DNA of 64,000 bases from Megasphaera cerevisiae DSM 20462 (GCF_001045675.1 NZ_LEKT01000004.1:41689-105688), one strand, 5' to 3'. Counted from the first letter of the stretch, positions 51,544 to 60,838 are shown. Numbers and translations are program-made. Notes: generated by a model not told the origin, from the sequence alone.

Positions 51544-52562
51544 GTACCACCACCTCTTTCATTGAGCCGTTCTATCTGCAGATTTCCGCCCAGGCGCCAA
51601 ATAGAAACATCCGTATGACCATAAACAGCCATCAAATGTATCCAGGCATTCAATGTTTGTCGATCTGCATACCATACGACATATTGATGCCCTTCTTTCA
51701 TATATTCAAAATGCAAACATTGGCTGGCAGTATCTCGTTCCGGTTTCGCCCGTTGTTCTTCAGCTAAAGAAACCGCATCTTGCTCACTAATAAGCCGCCC
51801 GTTATTCCCATCCTCCCAGACACATCCTCCCGTCGCAAAGGCTGCTGATGTATGTCCCGGCAATAACGCCATCCCTTGAGAAACCCGAACAATAAAAGGC
51901 TCATTTGCTTTAGGCCCCGGGCCACTGTGTGTACCATATAAATTATACATCATGACTACATATTGAGGCCCTAGTGGATATGGATCGGCAAACGGCGTTG
52001 CCGGCTCCAGATCCACCCGCAGTTTCAGTCCTTTTTGACTGGACTGCGTATAGAGTATTTCTAAAAAATGCAAGAATTTTTTTTGCAGTTCTGGATCCTT
52101 CCATACTTGCTCATAATCAATTTCAATACCGTTATAATTATTTTTTTCAGCCAATTCAATAATATCATGAACATGATGTTCCAATGAATATTCGTCCTTA
52201 AAAACGCCACGAAGGACATCCAAGTCCTTTAAAGAATTCTTTCCATGTCCTGTCTTTTTATCATTGACAATTGTCAAATAAGACGTTCCCGTTTTTTCTT
52301 TTTTTATATTTTTTTGAGCAGTCATTAATTCTTGCGGAATAAATAATTGATTGCGTTCATCAAAATATGCCGCAAAATAGGATATACTTTGTATTTTTCC
52401 GCCTATTTTATGGTATTCCTGCTGTCCTCTATCCATGTCCCAATATACCATCCATGAGGATATACGCATATTAGAGGCATTGCCACTTGGTACCCCACTG
52501 CAGCTAATAATTACAGCCACGGAGACACAAAACACAAATGATTTAGCTATCTTAAATTTCAC
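51540..52562 (-). CDS. Exported GH18-like glycosidase
   Basis: Protein of 340 residues with a signal peptide (about 1-29; a Cys in VIISCSGVP may be a lipobox). The TIM-barrel motif NYNGIEIDYEQVWKD corresponds to the DxxDxDxE motif of GH18, with the Glu as acid and partial change in the first Asp. MMYNLYG later matches the conserved Tyr region. GH18 enzymes cut beta-1,4-GlcNAc-type links; in this operon it may trim or release the secreted polymer, as PgaB's hydrolase domain does. Confidence 0.82.
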   Translation of the reverse strand: MKFKIAKSFVFCVSVAVIISCSGVPSGNASNMRISSWMVYWDMDRGQQEYHKIGGKIQSISYFAAYFDERNQLFIPQELMTAQKNIKKEKTGTSYLTIVNDKKTGHGKNSLKDLDVLRGVFKDEYSLEHHVHDIIELAEKNNYNGIEIDYEQVWKDPELQKKFLHFLEILYTQSSQKGLKLRVDLEPATPFADPYPLGPQYVVMMYNLYGTHSGPGPKANEPFIVRVSQGMALLPGHTSAAFATGGCVWEDGNNGRLISEQDAVSLAEEQRAKPERDTASQCLHFEYMKEGHQYVVWYADRQTLNAWIHLMAVYGHTDVSIWRLGGNLQIERLNERGGGT

Positions 52563-52587
52563 ATATATTCACCTCTCCTAGATTGCA

Positions 52588-54459
52588 TTACAAATGCTCG
52601 AGGAACAGCCCTAATATTCGTTCCCACCACATTACCAGTTGATACCGCATATACTCCCACCCAGTTAATTCCAATGAAAAGAGTACCTTTTCTTTATCTT
52701 CATCCATTCCTGTATTCATACAAATTTTAAGATTATCGAACACCGCGTCATATACATCATCGCCCTCGTCATTTTTACTCCATACGGCTCCCAGTAATAC
52801 GTCTCCTGCCTCCGTAATAGACACAGGCAGATTAGAGACGGCCTCCTTTCCATCGACAATCACGCTTATATTATCGTCCCTTAACGAAATATGCAGCAAA
52901 TGATTTGATAACTTGCCCGCATTCAAATGCCCTTCATAAGGTAGCGCTCCCTCATCAATACCAGCTGCCGGCTCATTTTTTCTTTTTTCTGCCTGTGCTT
53001 TAAATGCGGCACTTTGTTTAGCCGTCGGAGCATATTTTGCATATGTCTGATATTCCTGCACTTCTGCGTTTCGCTGATCTTCTTCGATGGAAAGAGTCTT
53101 TTTTCCTAAAATATCATCCATTTTTTTGCGAAAGATATCCGTTTTTTGATTGTGCCGGCGCTCGGTAAGAACTAAATATCCATCAGATAATGCGACACTG
53201 ATATAGGTATTCATTCCCTTATCCGCTCGCAGAAGGAGTTGCTGGGTTCCCAATTCATTGCCCTTTAAGCGAACAGAGACATGCAAATTTTGATATGTTC
53301 CACTATTTTTCAATTTAATAATCGCATTTTTTTCAGGAAGGGTCGTTAAAATCAGTATAGGACCTTGTATTTCAGAAGCGCCTTTTAATAAATCCCACTT
53401 TTCCTGCCTTACTTCATCGCCCTGAACAAATGAAATATCTTGACCAACATCATATTTAATTCGCATGAGCAGATGGTTTACCGGCCAGTATGGCTTAGGC
53501 TGCATCCGTGTTAGATCGTACATACTACTATTACGTTGATTAAGGGAATAGCCTTCCCTATTAAAGTTTATCGTAAATAATTTACGTATCCATTTTTCAT
53601 TCACAGCACTTACTTCATTATTATTCCCAAATTGTGTGGTATTCGCATGCATCAAAACATATACGGAAGGGACAAAGCCAAGTTGTTTGATATATGTATC
53701 ACGCAGATGTTCGTAATCATAATTGATACGATTCACCATTTGCCGGTGACTCTCTGTCGGAAAACCCTCCTTATCCCGAATATAGTCCATAAGATAATGA
53801 TTATAATTTCGTCCCAAATACGGACGCATCATAGAATATTCCAATGAGCTAATATCTCCAATATAATTATGATACCGGTCAAATACATTGATATATTCTA
53901 ATCGATACCCGTTTGTCCCCATTTCCCAAAACGAGGAGTTCTGCAAATTTGTCAGATCCTGCGGGGTTAAAAATTTAGTATCTTTTTTATCGAATTTATC
54001 CGGGTACGTAAACATCGTAGCTTTATAATTTAACTTCTCTAAAATATTCTGTGCAAAAATAGCCGTATCACGACGACCATCCTCAAACATTAAAAACAAG
54101 GCTTTAGAGGGCAACGGGGTATTATTTTTATAATAATTTTCTATATCTTTTTGAGTAATAGTGACATATCCTTGTTTTTGCAATGCCTGAAGATGTTCTT
54201 GCAATCTATCCTTTCCAATCAAATCGGACGTATTTCCCAGACGATCTACCCCAAAATAAGATAAGGCAATAAATCCTGTGTTTTTCTTGTTACTCATTGC
54301 TATATTGGAATCATATGGATGATACGTACGAAAATTAATAAACAGATGCGCCAGCAAAACAATAGCTATACCAAGAATGATAACCTGAAAAACCGTACGC
54401 TTCATTTTTTTACTGTTTTTTTGTTTTGTAAATTCAATATCTCCCAGATTCATGATCAT
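52588..54459 (-). CDS. Membrane-anchored NodB-like deacetylase with C-terminal extension
   Basis: Protein of 623 residues: cytoplasmic tail, one membrane segment (about 22-42), then a PgaB/PelA-like NodB domain (about 60-340) with ALFLMFEDGRRD at the catalytic position, FLTPQDLTNL and MGTNGY, and a beta-rich region (about 370-590) resembling a concanavalin-type carbohydrate-binding fold. TFDDG has become MFEDG, so activity needs proof. It ends in a hydrophobic helix (YMRYQLVMWWERILGLFL). ATGA overlap with the synthase gene argues that it works next to the synthase. Confidence 0.8.
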   Translation of the reverse strand: MIMNLGDIEFTKQKNSKKMKRTVFQVIILGIAIVLLAHLFINFRTYHPYDSNIAMSNKKNTGFIALSYFGVDRLGNTSDLIGKDRLQEHLQALQKQGYVTITQKDIENYYKNNTPLPSKALFLMFEDGRRDTAIFAQNILEKLNYKATMFTYPDKFDKKDTKFLTPQDLTNLQNSSFWEMGTNGYRLEYINVFDRYHNYIGDISSLEYSMMRPYLGRNYNHYLMDYIRDKEGFPTESHRQMVNRINYDYEHLRDTYIKQLGFVPSVYVLMHANTTQFGNNNEVSAVNEKWIRKLFTINFNREGYSLNQRNSSMYDLTRMQPKPYWPVNHLLMRIKYDVGQDISFVQGDEVRQEKWDLLKGASEIQGPILILTTLPEKNAIIKLKNSGTYQNLHVSVRLKGNELGTQQLLLRADKGMNTYISVALSDGYLVLTERRHNQKTDIFRKKMDDILGKKTLSIEEDQRNAEVQEYQTYAKYAPTAKQSAAFKAQAEKRKNEPAAGIDEGALPYEGHLNAGKLSNHLLHISLRDDNISVIVDGKEAVSNLPVSITEAGDVLLGAVWSKNDEGDDVYDAVFDNLKICMNTGMDEDKEKVLFSLELTGWEYMRYQLVMWWERILGLFLEHL

Positions 54460-56279
54460 CTATCCTTCCTTCGCCGCTTTTTAGCTAATGCAGCCAGATC
54501 AGCAGGAGTCATGCGTGTCCCCCATGTGGATTTCCAGAAGGTAAACCATGCGGCAGGCATTTGCCATAATAAAACAGCCTCATAGTACAAGCAAAACCAA
54601 ATGCCATAAATCCACGTTGTACTGCGTCGTAAAAGCAATTGCACTAAACTCATAAGCATAGCCATCATTGCCATACCTACAAGAAACGTAGTGGGAAAAA
54701 CACGATGAACAATTGGGACATATAACAAATTATATAAAACAATCACAGGTGCCGCGATCGGAACCAGCAGGCCCATATAAAAAAACAGGGCCATAAACGG
54801 CTCTTTTTTCCACATGAAGCGGGCCGCAATTAATGACTCGCGAAGCCAGGATCGTTTCCACCTCATTTGCTGCCGTAAAAAAACAGAATAGGTTTTGGGG
54901 ACAATAGTAGAACATATAGCAGTATCCTGATATGTAGTGCGATGATGCCTGAGAATAAAATTAGTCATACTGCGATCATCGCCAAAGGTTGCTCGTTGTC
55001 CAAGAAACGTTTGATGAAGCCAGTCATCACAATACGTTAGCACCAGATCCTTACGATAGCACGACAACGGTCCCGAGAGACATGTAGCGGCATCGAAATA
55101 CCCTTCGGCAGCTTTCATAATCCGGAATGCAATATAATAACGCACAGACTGCATTTTAGTCAGTGCGTTGGTATAGGTATTCGCCACATCAGTGCGACCC
55201 GATACACCGCCCATTTTACTATCTTTAAATGGCTGAACCACATTTCGGATAGCAAACGGATCCAAAAAGCTATCGGAATCAACAAATACCAATAACTGAT
55301 GCTGCGCCTTTTTAGCCCCTAATGCCATTGCCTCACGTTTCCCCTTATTGACAGGCTGAGAATAATACCGAATGCGCTCTGCTATATTAAACAATTTATC
55401 TGTACTCTTTAATTGGTCTATCGTTTCATGAATTTTTTTCAGGGATTGATCATTTGAACAGTCATCTACAACAATTACTTCTAAATTCTCCGGCGGATAA
55501 TCTTGATTTATACAACTAAGAATCGTCCGTTGAATCCATCGTTCTTCATTAAAACAAGGAATAACAATTGATACTCCCGGCGTGTACTTCATATCTACGG
55601 GAACAGGTCTGTATAACGCTCCAAAAAAATACCTTGATAGCAGCAGCGTTGCCGCTATTATACTATACAAATACAAGTATTTGTTAAACTGAAAATAAAT
55701 AACAGACTCTGACCGCATCATAATAACGATGAAGGAAACGATAAAAATGAAAAAGGATGCCGTTCCCAGCATATACCATCCACGCTTTTTAGCTACATAT
55801 TCTGATAACGTTTTCCGAAAGCGAACTCCTGCGCAAAAGGTTCCTTCCTCGTTTATAAAAGTGCGCACACACTCAACAGGCAGTTTATTAATACGTATTT
55901 CATATCCCTCCGGCATAGAGCCCGGCACAATATCAAAACTAAGACGTATTTTAGGGGCTGTCACAATCTCCTGTCCCTGTACCTTGTCCTGAAACTGTAG
56001 CAGCATTCCGGTAGTAGAAATATCCCTGGCATATGCCACGCATTGCTGCTCACCTGCATCGCTCTCATAATAGATGGTCACAATATAATCGACGTGATAA
56101 CGCTGTCCTTCTTTGGCACTCTTAGTTAAAATCCGGAACGAATCATTCTTCTTTTCGTTATTTTGCCAACGTCTATCCCGATTAGTGCGGATACCGGATG
56201 CATCGGGAACATAAGAAAGAAGCCTTCGATCCTGTTTTTCCTGCATCAAAACCTCTTGCTCTTCTACATCTTTTTTCAT
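54456..56279 (-). CDS. PilZ-fused family 2 polysaccharide synthase
   Basis: Inner-membrane glycosyltransferase of 607 residues. The N-terminal third is a PilZ domain (about 55-155) with ARDISTTGML (DxSxxG) and an Arg-rich stretch TNRDRRW upstream, the two parts of the c-di-GMP site. Two membrane segments (about 163-220) follow, then a GT2 domain: VVDDCSNDQS, VDSDSFLD, FGDDRSMTNF and the QxxRW motif QQMRWKRSW, then four or five membrane segments. This matches processive synthases of cellulose, PNAG and hyaluronan type. PilZ at the N-terminus is unusual; BcsA has it at the C-terminus. The substrate is probably a UDP-N-acetylhexosamine and its uronic acid, given the neighbouring dehydrogenase. 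Confidence 0.9.
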   Translation of the reverse strand: MKKDVEEQEVLMQEKQDRRLLSYVPDASGIRTNRDRRWQNNEKKNDSFRILTKSAKEGQRYHVDYIVTIYYESDAGEQQCVAYARDISTTGMLLQFQDKVQGQEIVTAPKIRLSFDIVPGSMPEGYEIRINKLPVECVRTFINEEGTFCAGVRFRKTLSEYVAKKRGWYMLGTASFFIFIVSFIVIMMRSESVIYFQFNKYLYLYSIIAATLLLSRYFFGALYRPVPVDMKYTPGVSIVIPCFNEERWIQRTILSCINQDYPPENLEVIVVDDCSNDQSLKKIHETIDQLKSTDKLFNIAERIRYYSQPVNKGKREAMALGAKKAQHQLLVFVDSDSFLDPFAIRNVVQPFKDSKMGGVSGRTDVANTYTNALTKMQSVRYYIAFRIMKAAEGYFDAATCLSGPLSCYRKDLVLTYCDDWLHQTFLGQRATFGDDRSMTNFILRHHRTTYQDTAICSTIVPKTYSVFLRQQMRWKRSWLRESLIAARFMWKKEPFMALFFYMGLLVPIAAPVIVLYNLLYVPIVHRVFPTTFLVGMAMMAMLMSLVQLLLRRSTTWIYGIWFCLYYEAVLLWQMPAAWFTFWKSTWGTRMTPADLAALAKKRRRKDR

Positions 56280-56309
56280 CAGTATACCCCCCTTATGATT
56301 CAGGAAAAA

Positions 56310-57206
56310 TCAGAATGCTGAAAGAGATGTGGTTTCCAAGTGCTTCCGCTGCATCGCTTCTAACAGATATGCTACCTCATCTGCAATACGCTCCTCGCCT
56401 CCGCTCCCACTCGCTTGCTGTACATCACGAATCGTCGGTTTTCTGTCTTTTGCCCGTCGGGAATCCATTGTGTGATCTTTCGGTTTTAATTTTTCCACTG
56501 GTACTCCTACCGCTACAGAAATAATGCTCCCCGGCACAATAGAAGAAACAAGCACGTCTGCCTCTTCTATCGTATGTAAGGAATGACGCGGTATCACTAC
56601 ATTTTCCTGTACTACAAAACCTATGCCACAGGCGTTGACAGCTTCTAACAGCGGTATGGTAAAGCGCGTCTCAGGGGCCCTGAAATACTGAGGAGCTGTC
56701 CCGGTAAGATCGCTGATAACTTGTTGGGTACGACAAATTTGTGAAATCAATACTTCTGGTGAAAGGGTTTCAACGTGTGCCATTCCTACAAATGTATAGT
56801 TTTCAATTTCATAGCCCGCATTCCGGATAAGCTCTATCGAATCCGCTTGGCGAATCGCATTTTGTCCTTCCACAAAAAATACAGCCTGGACATGATAGTT
56901 TCTCAGCACCTGAACCAGACGCGACGTATCCGCTCTATCGGGCAATCCATCAAATACCAATACAACTTTTTGCGTACCTGATTTAGGTGAAATAATTGCT
57001 GCCGGTGTCGTTCCCATTTGCAGAACATGCAGTGCCCTCGCAATCTCATCTTTTGCCTGATATTGATCACTGCGATCTGACATATCTGTTGTTATACGAG
57101 AAGTTTGCATGGATTGATAAAAATCATAAGCACCTTTACTGGCACCAATAACTGCCAATAAAAGAAGCGCGCATCCCCCTGCTTTTAATTTTGACATTGT
57201 ATCCAT
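56310..57206 (-). CDS. Divergent NodB-like deacetylase, membrane-anchored
   Basis: Protein of 298 residues with an N-terminal hydrophobic anchor (about 8-25) and a degenerate NodB fold: VLVFDGLPDR replaces TFDDGP, MAHVETLSPE replaces HSxxHP, but the RAPE motif in YFRAPETRF is kept. It may be inactive or specialised. The ATG at 57206 follows AAGGATAC, 10 bases after the dehydrogenase stop. The C-terminal 60 residues are charged and probably disordered. Confidence 0.78.
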   Translation of the reverse strand: MDTMSKLKAGGCALLLLAVIGASKGAYDFYQSMQTSRITTDMSDRSDQYQAKDEIARALHVLQMGTTPAAIISPKSGTQKVVLVFDGLPDRADTSRLVQVLRNYHVQAVFFVEGQNAIRQADSIELIRNAGYEIENYTFVGMAHVETLSPEVLISQICRTQQVISDLTGTAPQYFRAPETRFTIPLLEAVNACGIGFVVQENVVIPRHSLHTIEEADVLVSSIVPGSIISVAVGVPVEKLKPKDHTMDSRRAKDRKPTIRDVQQASGSGGEERIADEVAYLLEAMQRKHLETTSLSAF

Positions 57207-57216
57207 TGCAGTATCC

Positions 57217-58542
57217 TTATAAATTCCAATACACATATCCAGATTGTCGCATACTACTTGAGGAAAATATACTTTTTACATCAAGTAATACTCTTTTCTG
57301 ATCTGATGAAGTGGTATCTTTATATAATAAATTAATATCTTCAATATTCATGCGGCGAAACTCCCGATGTGCTACCAAAAAGACTAAGCAATCTGCATCT
57401 TGTACCTCCGACATAGGAGTAAGACATACGTGAAATTCTTTTTCAACCTCCGCAGGATCCGCTTGCGGGTCCACCAATTTAGGAGAAAGGCCATATTTTT
57501 CTAACCAGCGGTACACTTCCATCGGTTTGGAATTACGCGTATCAGGACAGTCTTCCTTAAAAGTTATGCCCATAAGATAAATGGACGCATGACAAACATT
57601 GATTTTTGAACGTATCAATGTTTTGATTATTTCCTGTGCAATAAATTCACTCATCGTATCATTTACGCGTCTGCCGGAAGCAATAATCTGAGAATGGTAA
57701 CCCAATAATCCTGCTTGATAAATAAAATAATATGGATCTACGCCAATACAATGTCCCCCAACTAACCCGGGTGTAAATCCAAGGGCATTCCATTTTGTAT
57801 TCATTGCCTTAATTACTTCTGCTGTTTCAATATTCATGCGATGAAATACCATTGCCAATTCATTCATAAAAGCAATGTTGATATCACGCTGCGCATTTTC
57901 CACTAATTTAGCCGCTTCTGCCACCTGAATTGTCGGCGCACGATATACGCCGGCGTCAATTATTTTTTCATATACGGCAGCAACTACATCCAGTGTCTCA
58001 GCATCCATTCCAGATACAATTTTGACTATATTTGTTAAGCGATGACGCGTATCACCAGGATTAATCCGTTCCGGTGAATAGGCAATTTTAAAATCAGGGC
58101 CGCATTGCATTCCCGATACCTCTTCCAAAATAGGCCTGCAAATATCCTCTGTCACACCTGGATATACCGTCGATTCATAAACAACCACACTTCCTTGTGT
58201 GAGGTACTGTCCCACAAGCTGACTCGCCTTCTTAACGGATGTCAAATCCGGCGTTTTATCACCATGAATGGGAGTCGGCACTGCAATGACAAAAAACGCA
58301 GCAGTACTCATCTGCGCAGGCTGACAGGTAAAGTGAATTGACGTATGCTGAATAGCCATATCCCCCACCTCACAGGTAGGATCTTTTCCCTGCTGGTATA
58401 TGTTTATTTTATGCTCGCTCAAATCAAAACCAATTGTGTTAAAATGGGTTGAAAAAGCAACTGCCAGCGGCAATCCCACATATCCTAACCCAACCACAGC
58501 GATAGCAGCTTGCCGCTGTTCCAATTGCTTAAGAATATTCAT
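57217..58542 (-). CDS. Nucleotide-sugar 6-dehydrogenase (TviB/WbpA-like)
   Basis: UDP-sugar dehydrogenase of about 441 residues: NAD site VVGLGYVGLPLAVAF, the catalytic Cys in GLVGGHCIGVDPYY and GITFKEDCPDTRNS. The sequence around these motifs is closer to UDP-N-acetylhexosamine dehydrogenases (TviB, WbpA) than to UDP-glucose dehydrogenases. It should make a UDP-N-acetyl-hexosaminuronic acid for the synthase. Start uncertain: ATG at 58542, or GTG at 58548/58554, all after AAGGAG. Confidence 0.88.
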   Translation of the reverse strand: MNILKQLEQRQAAIAVVGLGYVGLPLAVAFSTHFNTIGFDLSEHKINIYQQGKDPTCEVGDMAIQHTSIHFTCQPAQMSTAAFFVIAVPTPIHGDKTPDLTSVKKASQLVGQYLTQGSVVVYESTVYPGVTEDICRPILEEVSGMQCGPDFKIAYSPERINPGDTRHRLTNIVKIVSGMDAETLDVVAAVYEKIIDAGVYRAPTIQVAEAAKLVENAQRDINIAFMNELAMVFHRMNIETAEVIKAMNTKWNALGFTPGLVGGHCIGVDPYYFIYQAGLLGYHSQIIASGRRVNDTMSEFIAQEIIKTLIRSKINVCHASIYLMGITFKEDCPDTRNSKPMEVYRWLEKYGLSPKLVDPQADPAEVEKEFHVCLTPMSEVQDADCLVFLVAHREFRRMNIEDINLLYKDTTSSDQKRVLLDVKSIFSSSSMRQSGYVYWNL

Positions 58543-58583
58543 AAACACGCTCACTCCTTACAAGCCAATATTTTGCCAATGTT

Positions 58584-60224
58584 TTAATCATTTTCATAAT
58601 TATTGAAGTAATATGAAAACCCTCCCCATATCGTATTGGCATGATCGCTAGTCTTTAGATCCCTTAGTCTGTCATATTCCATACTGAATACCATATTTTT
58701 ATGCAAGGTATATGAAAAACCTATCCCCGGACCTTTAAACCCAGACATCCAATCAGCCGTACCATTCATAGTATGTTCCACATAGGTTGAAGCGGGTTGA
58801 TGATAATATTTTAAATACGCATATATATTCCCCTTTTGCCAACTATTTTCTTTTCCCCGGGCCAACGTAACAACAACCCCATCACCATTTCCCACGCTCT
58901 CATCCTGTCCGTGCAAATACATCCCACCTAGTGTAAGCCACCCGCCAATAGGCCTACGAATATTTGCCATAAAAACATTTCGATTCCGTCCCCCATCGAT
59001 ATCAAAATGATATACCCCTACATCCAATCCGTAGTTGTCAGTATCATAAGACATGGATGCTGTGGCAACCTTTTTAGCCAAGTCAATTCTTCCATACTGC
59101 AGGCGATACGACCAGGGCTTACCATCCCCGTACGCTGCCATGATACCTTTGAATTTACTGTCATAGATATTTCCTTCGGCCATTGTCGTCCCGAAAGCTC
59201 CCGCAGATACCAATATATTTCCAGCATATCCCTGCAAATAATACCGATCTAAATTAATATTGCCATCCATGTCATCATATGACCCCCTCAAGGCCTTTTC
59301 ACTTTCCAGCATTCCCAGCAAGTGCCAGTTATCATTAATGTTATAATCCATATACAATCGTTCCCGAAGACGTAATAAATTGTCAGGATATTTATTCTTC
59401 TTGGTTTGCTGATCGATAGTATGCTGATTATCATTACTGCGAGAATCCAAACGTACTTCTCCGTCTATTTTTAAACGTTTATCCATTGAAACAGGATGTT
59501 TGGGACTGCTAAGAACTGCAATATCACTTCCTTTCTGGATATCGAAATATCCTATATTGTTTAATTCAGGAGAAAATTCAGCCCGAAGTTTAGCTGCTTC
59601 CTGCCGCATATCCAAGGGAACAGTCATTCCATTATTACCAGATTCAAGTATTTTCTCTTGCAGTTCCTTCTTCTTCACGATGATTGCGTCCAGCTCTATT
59701 TTACGCTGTTCTGTCCGTCGTTTTAAAAAAGTCCATTGCGTAACAACATGTTCTAAGCTTTCTTCGTTTTTACGTTCTTCTGCCTGCAATCTATCCAATA
59801 CATCAATCGGACTTCCTTGTAAATCTCCATACACTTGTTTACGAGAGTTTTCTTTGATTTTGGCTAATATGCGTGTATACGCAGACTCCATATCGATACT
59901 TTGCTTTTTCAGTATTTGATACTCTGCCTCATCTTGAACTGCTAAGCGTGATACCACACCATATGACCGAACCAAATTGTTCAGTGCTTCTGACTGATCT
60001 ACTGCTTCCATATTTTCCAGCACAGATGCCGTCAATACTGCCATTTGCTGTCTGGACAATGTCCGAACCGTACCTGCTGGCGGTACCACATACCGTTTGG
60101 CAACCATCTCTTCCATTACAGCATAGGTCCACTCCGGAACATCAGCTGTTGCGGCCATGACAGCTACTGGCATTATTCCAACAGTAACCAATATGGCACA
60201 AAAACAATTTTTCCTTATTCTCAT
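58584..60224 (-). CDS. Outer-membrane beta-barrel protein with SLH-like start and coiled coil
   Basis: Protein of 546 residues: signal peptide (about 1-24, AVMA cut), an SLH-like domain (DVPEWTYAVMEEMV ... LSRQQMAVLT, about 28-75), a long coiled-coil region (about 95-200) and a C-terminal half of alternating strands rich in Tyr/Trp/Gly that reads as a beta-barrel (RLRERLYMDYNI to GGFSYYFNNYEN). SLH-barrel proteins tether the outer membrane to peptidoglycan in Negativicutes. As first gene of the polysaccharide operon it may be the export porin. Its weak ribosome site and a 10-codon frame ending 4 bases upstream suggest translational coupling. Confidence 0.82.
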   Translation of the reverse strand: MRIRKNCFCAILVTVGIMPVAVMAATADVPEWTYAVMEEMVAKRYVVPPAGTVRTLSRQQMAVLTASVLENMEAVDQSEALNNLVRSYGVVSRLAVQDEAEYQILKKQSIDMESAYTRILAKIKENSRKQVYGDLQGSPIDVLDRLQAEERKNEESLEHVVTQWTFLKRRTEQRKIELDAIIVKKKELQEKILESGNNGMTVPLDMRQEAAKLRAEFSPELNNIGYFDIQKGSDIAVLSSPKHPVSMDKRLKIDGEVRLDSRSNDNQHTIDQQTKKNKYPDNLLRLRERLYMDYNINDNWHLLGMLESEKALRGSYDDMDGNINLDRYYLQGYAGNILVSAGAFGTTMAEGNIYDSKFKGIMAAYGDGKPWSYRLQYGRIDLAKKVATASMSYDTDNYGLDVGVYHFDIDGGRNRNVFMANIRRPIGGWLTLGGMYLHGQDESVGNGDGVVVTLARGKENSWQKGNIYAYLKYYHQPASTYVEHTMNGTADWMSGFKGPGIGFSYTLHKNMVFSMEYDRLRDLKTSDHANTIWGGFSYYFNNYEND

Positions 60225-60228
60225 TGTC

Positions 60229-60261
60229 CTAATACGGCATCAATTTCAAATCCCCTCCCAT
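60229..60261 (-). CDS. Possible 10-codon leader peptide
   Basis: ATG-GGA-GGG-GAT ... CCG-TAT-TAG encodes MGGDLKLMPY. AAAAGGAGG, the strong ribosome site of this leader, is 10 bases upstream of it, while the barrel gene itself has only AGGAC. The stop is 4 bases before the barrel ATG, allowing re-initiation. Confidence 0.4.
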   Translation of the reverse strand: MGGDLKLMPY

Positions 60262-60357
60262 TGATACCCTGCCTCCTTTTCAAAATGAAAATGCATCCTG
60301 CCGGCACACTTACCATACTGGTATGTTTTGGATAATTATTTTCTTTTAATTATATTT

Positions 60358-60386
60358 ATTATATCATTATTACCAAATAAAACCAA
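60358..60386 (-). promoter_or_regulatory. Promoter of the polysaccharide operon
   Basis: Minus-strand TTGGTT (60381-60386), 17-base spacer, TATAAT (60358-60363), leader about 125 bases with a small dyad CATACCAGTATG. Confidence 0.6.
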
Positions 60387-60435
60387 TATATTCTAGTATC
60401 TAATAAAGCAACACGTTGTATAAAATAGTAACATA

Positions 60436-60486
60436 TATAGTAAAAGTGTCTAAAACCATACACCGGTTTTAGACACTTTTACTATA
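60436..60486. terminator. 22-bp perfect hairpin
   Basis: 60436-60457 is fully complementary to 60465-60486 with a 7-base loop. It lies just past the DUF192 gene (minus), so it may end the Tad transcript, but it lacks a T tract and is long enough to be a mobile-element remnant or an RNase III site. Confidence 0.5.
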
Positions 60487-60499
60487 GCTATACCATATA

Positions 60500-60838
60500 C
60501 TATAAAAATAACGGCTCCTGAAGTTTCCATCCCATAGCGGCAATCGTCCCTACGGGTACCTCAATCGTATGGACAGCTTTCAAACAGCCGCTGATTTGCC
60601 ATGGCCGCAAATTTTGCACCAGCTTGACGATGCGGAAGTGTTTATCCACGTAGACCACATCGATTCCGTAGTGCATAAAAAACATGTGAATAGAATTGCA
60701 GTGCTTTAACAGCAATCCCGTACGGGCTGGCAATTGGCGGGTTCCCAGCAGGCCTCGCAGCCGTTCCCAAAACGAATCAGCCACATATAGCCTTACCTCC
60801 GGTTTACCTGCAGCATGTACTGCGCAGATCTGTTTCAT
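60500..60838 (-). CDS. DUF192 family protein
   Basis: Protein of 112 residues with the DUF192 core: ERLRGLLGTRQLPARTGLLL, then CNSIHMFFMHYGIDVVYVD. Function unknown; the family often sits in secretion or pilus loci. It has no signal peptide here, unlike many members. It begins one base after the tadC stop, so it belongs to the Tad operon. Confidence 0.83.
   Translation of the reverse strand: MKQICAVHAAGKPEVRLYVADSFWERLRGLLGTRQLPARTGLLLKHCNSIHMFFMHYGIDVVYVDKHFRIVKLVQNLRPWQISGCLKAVHTIEVPVGTIAAMGWKLQEPLFL

Noticed and set aside
54456..56279. Hyaluronan synthase by name
   Set aside because: The GDDR and QxxRW motifs are shared by many processive GT2 enzymes, and the dehydrogenase looks like a UDP-N-acetylhexosamine rather than UDP-glucose enzyme.
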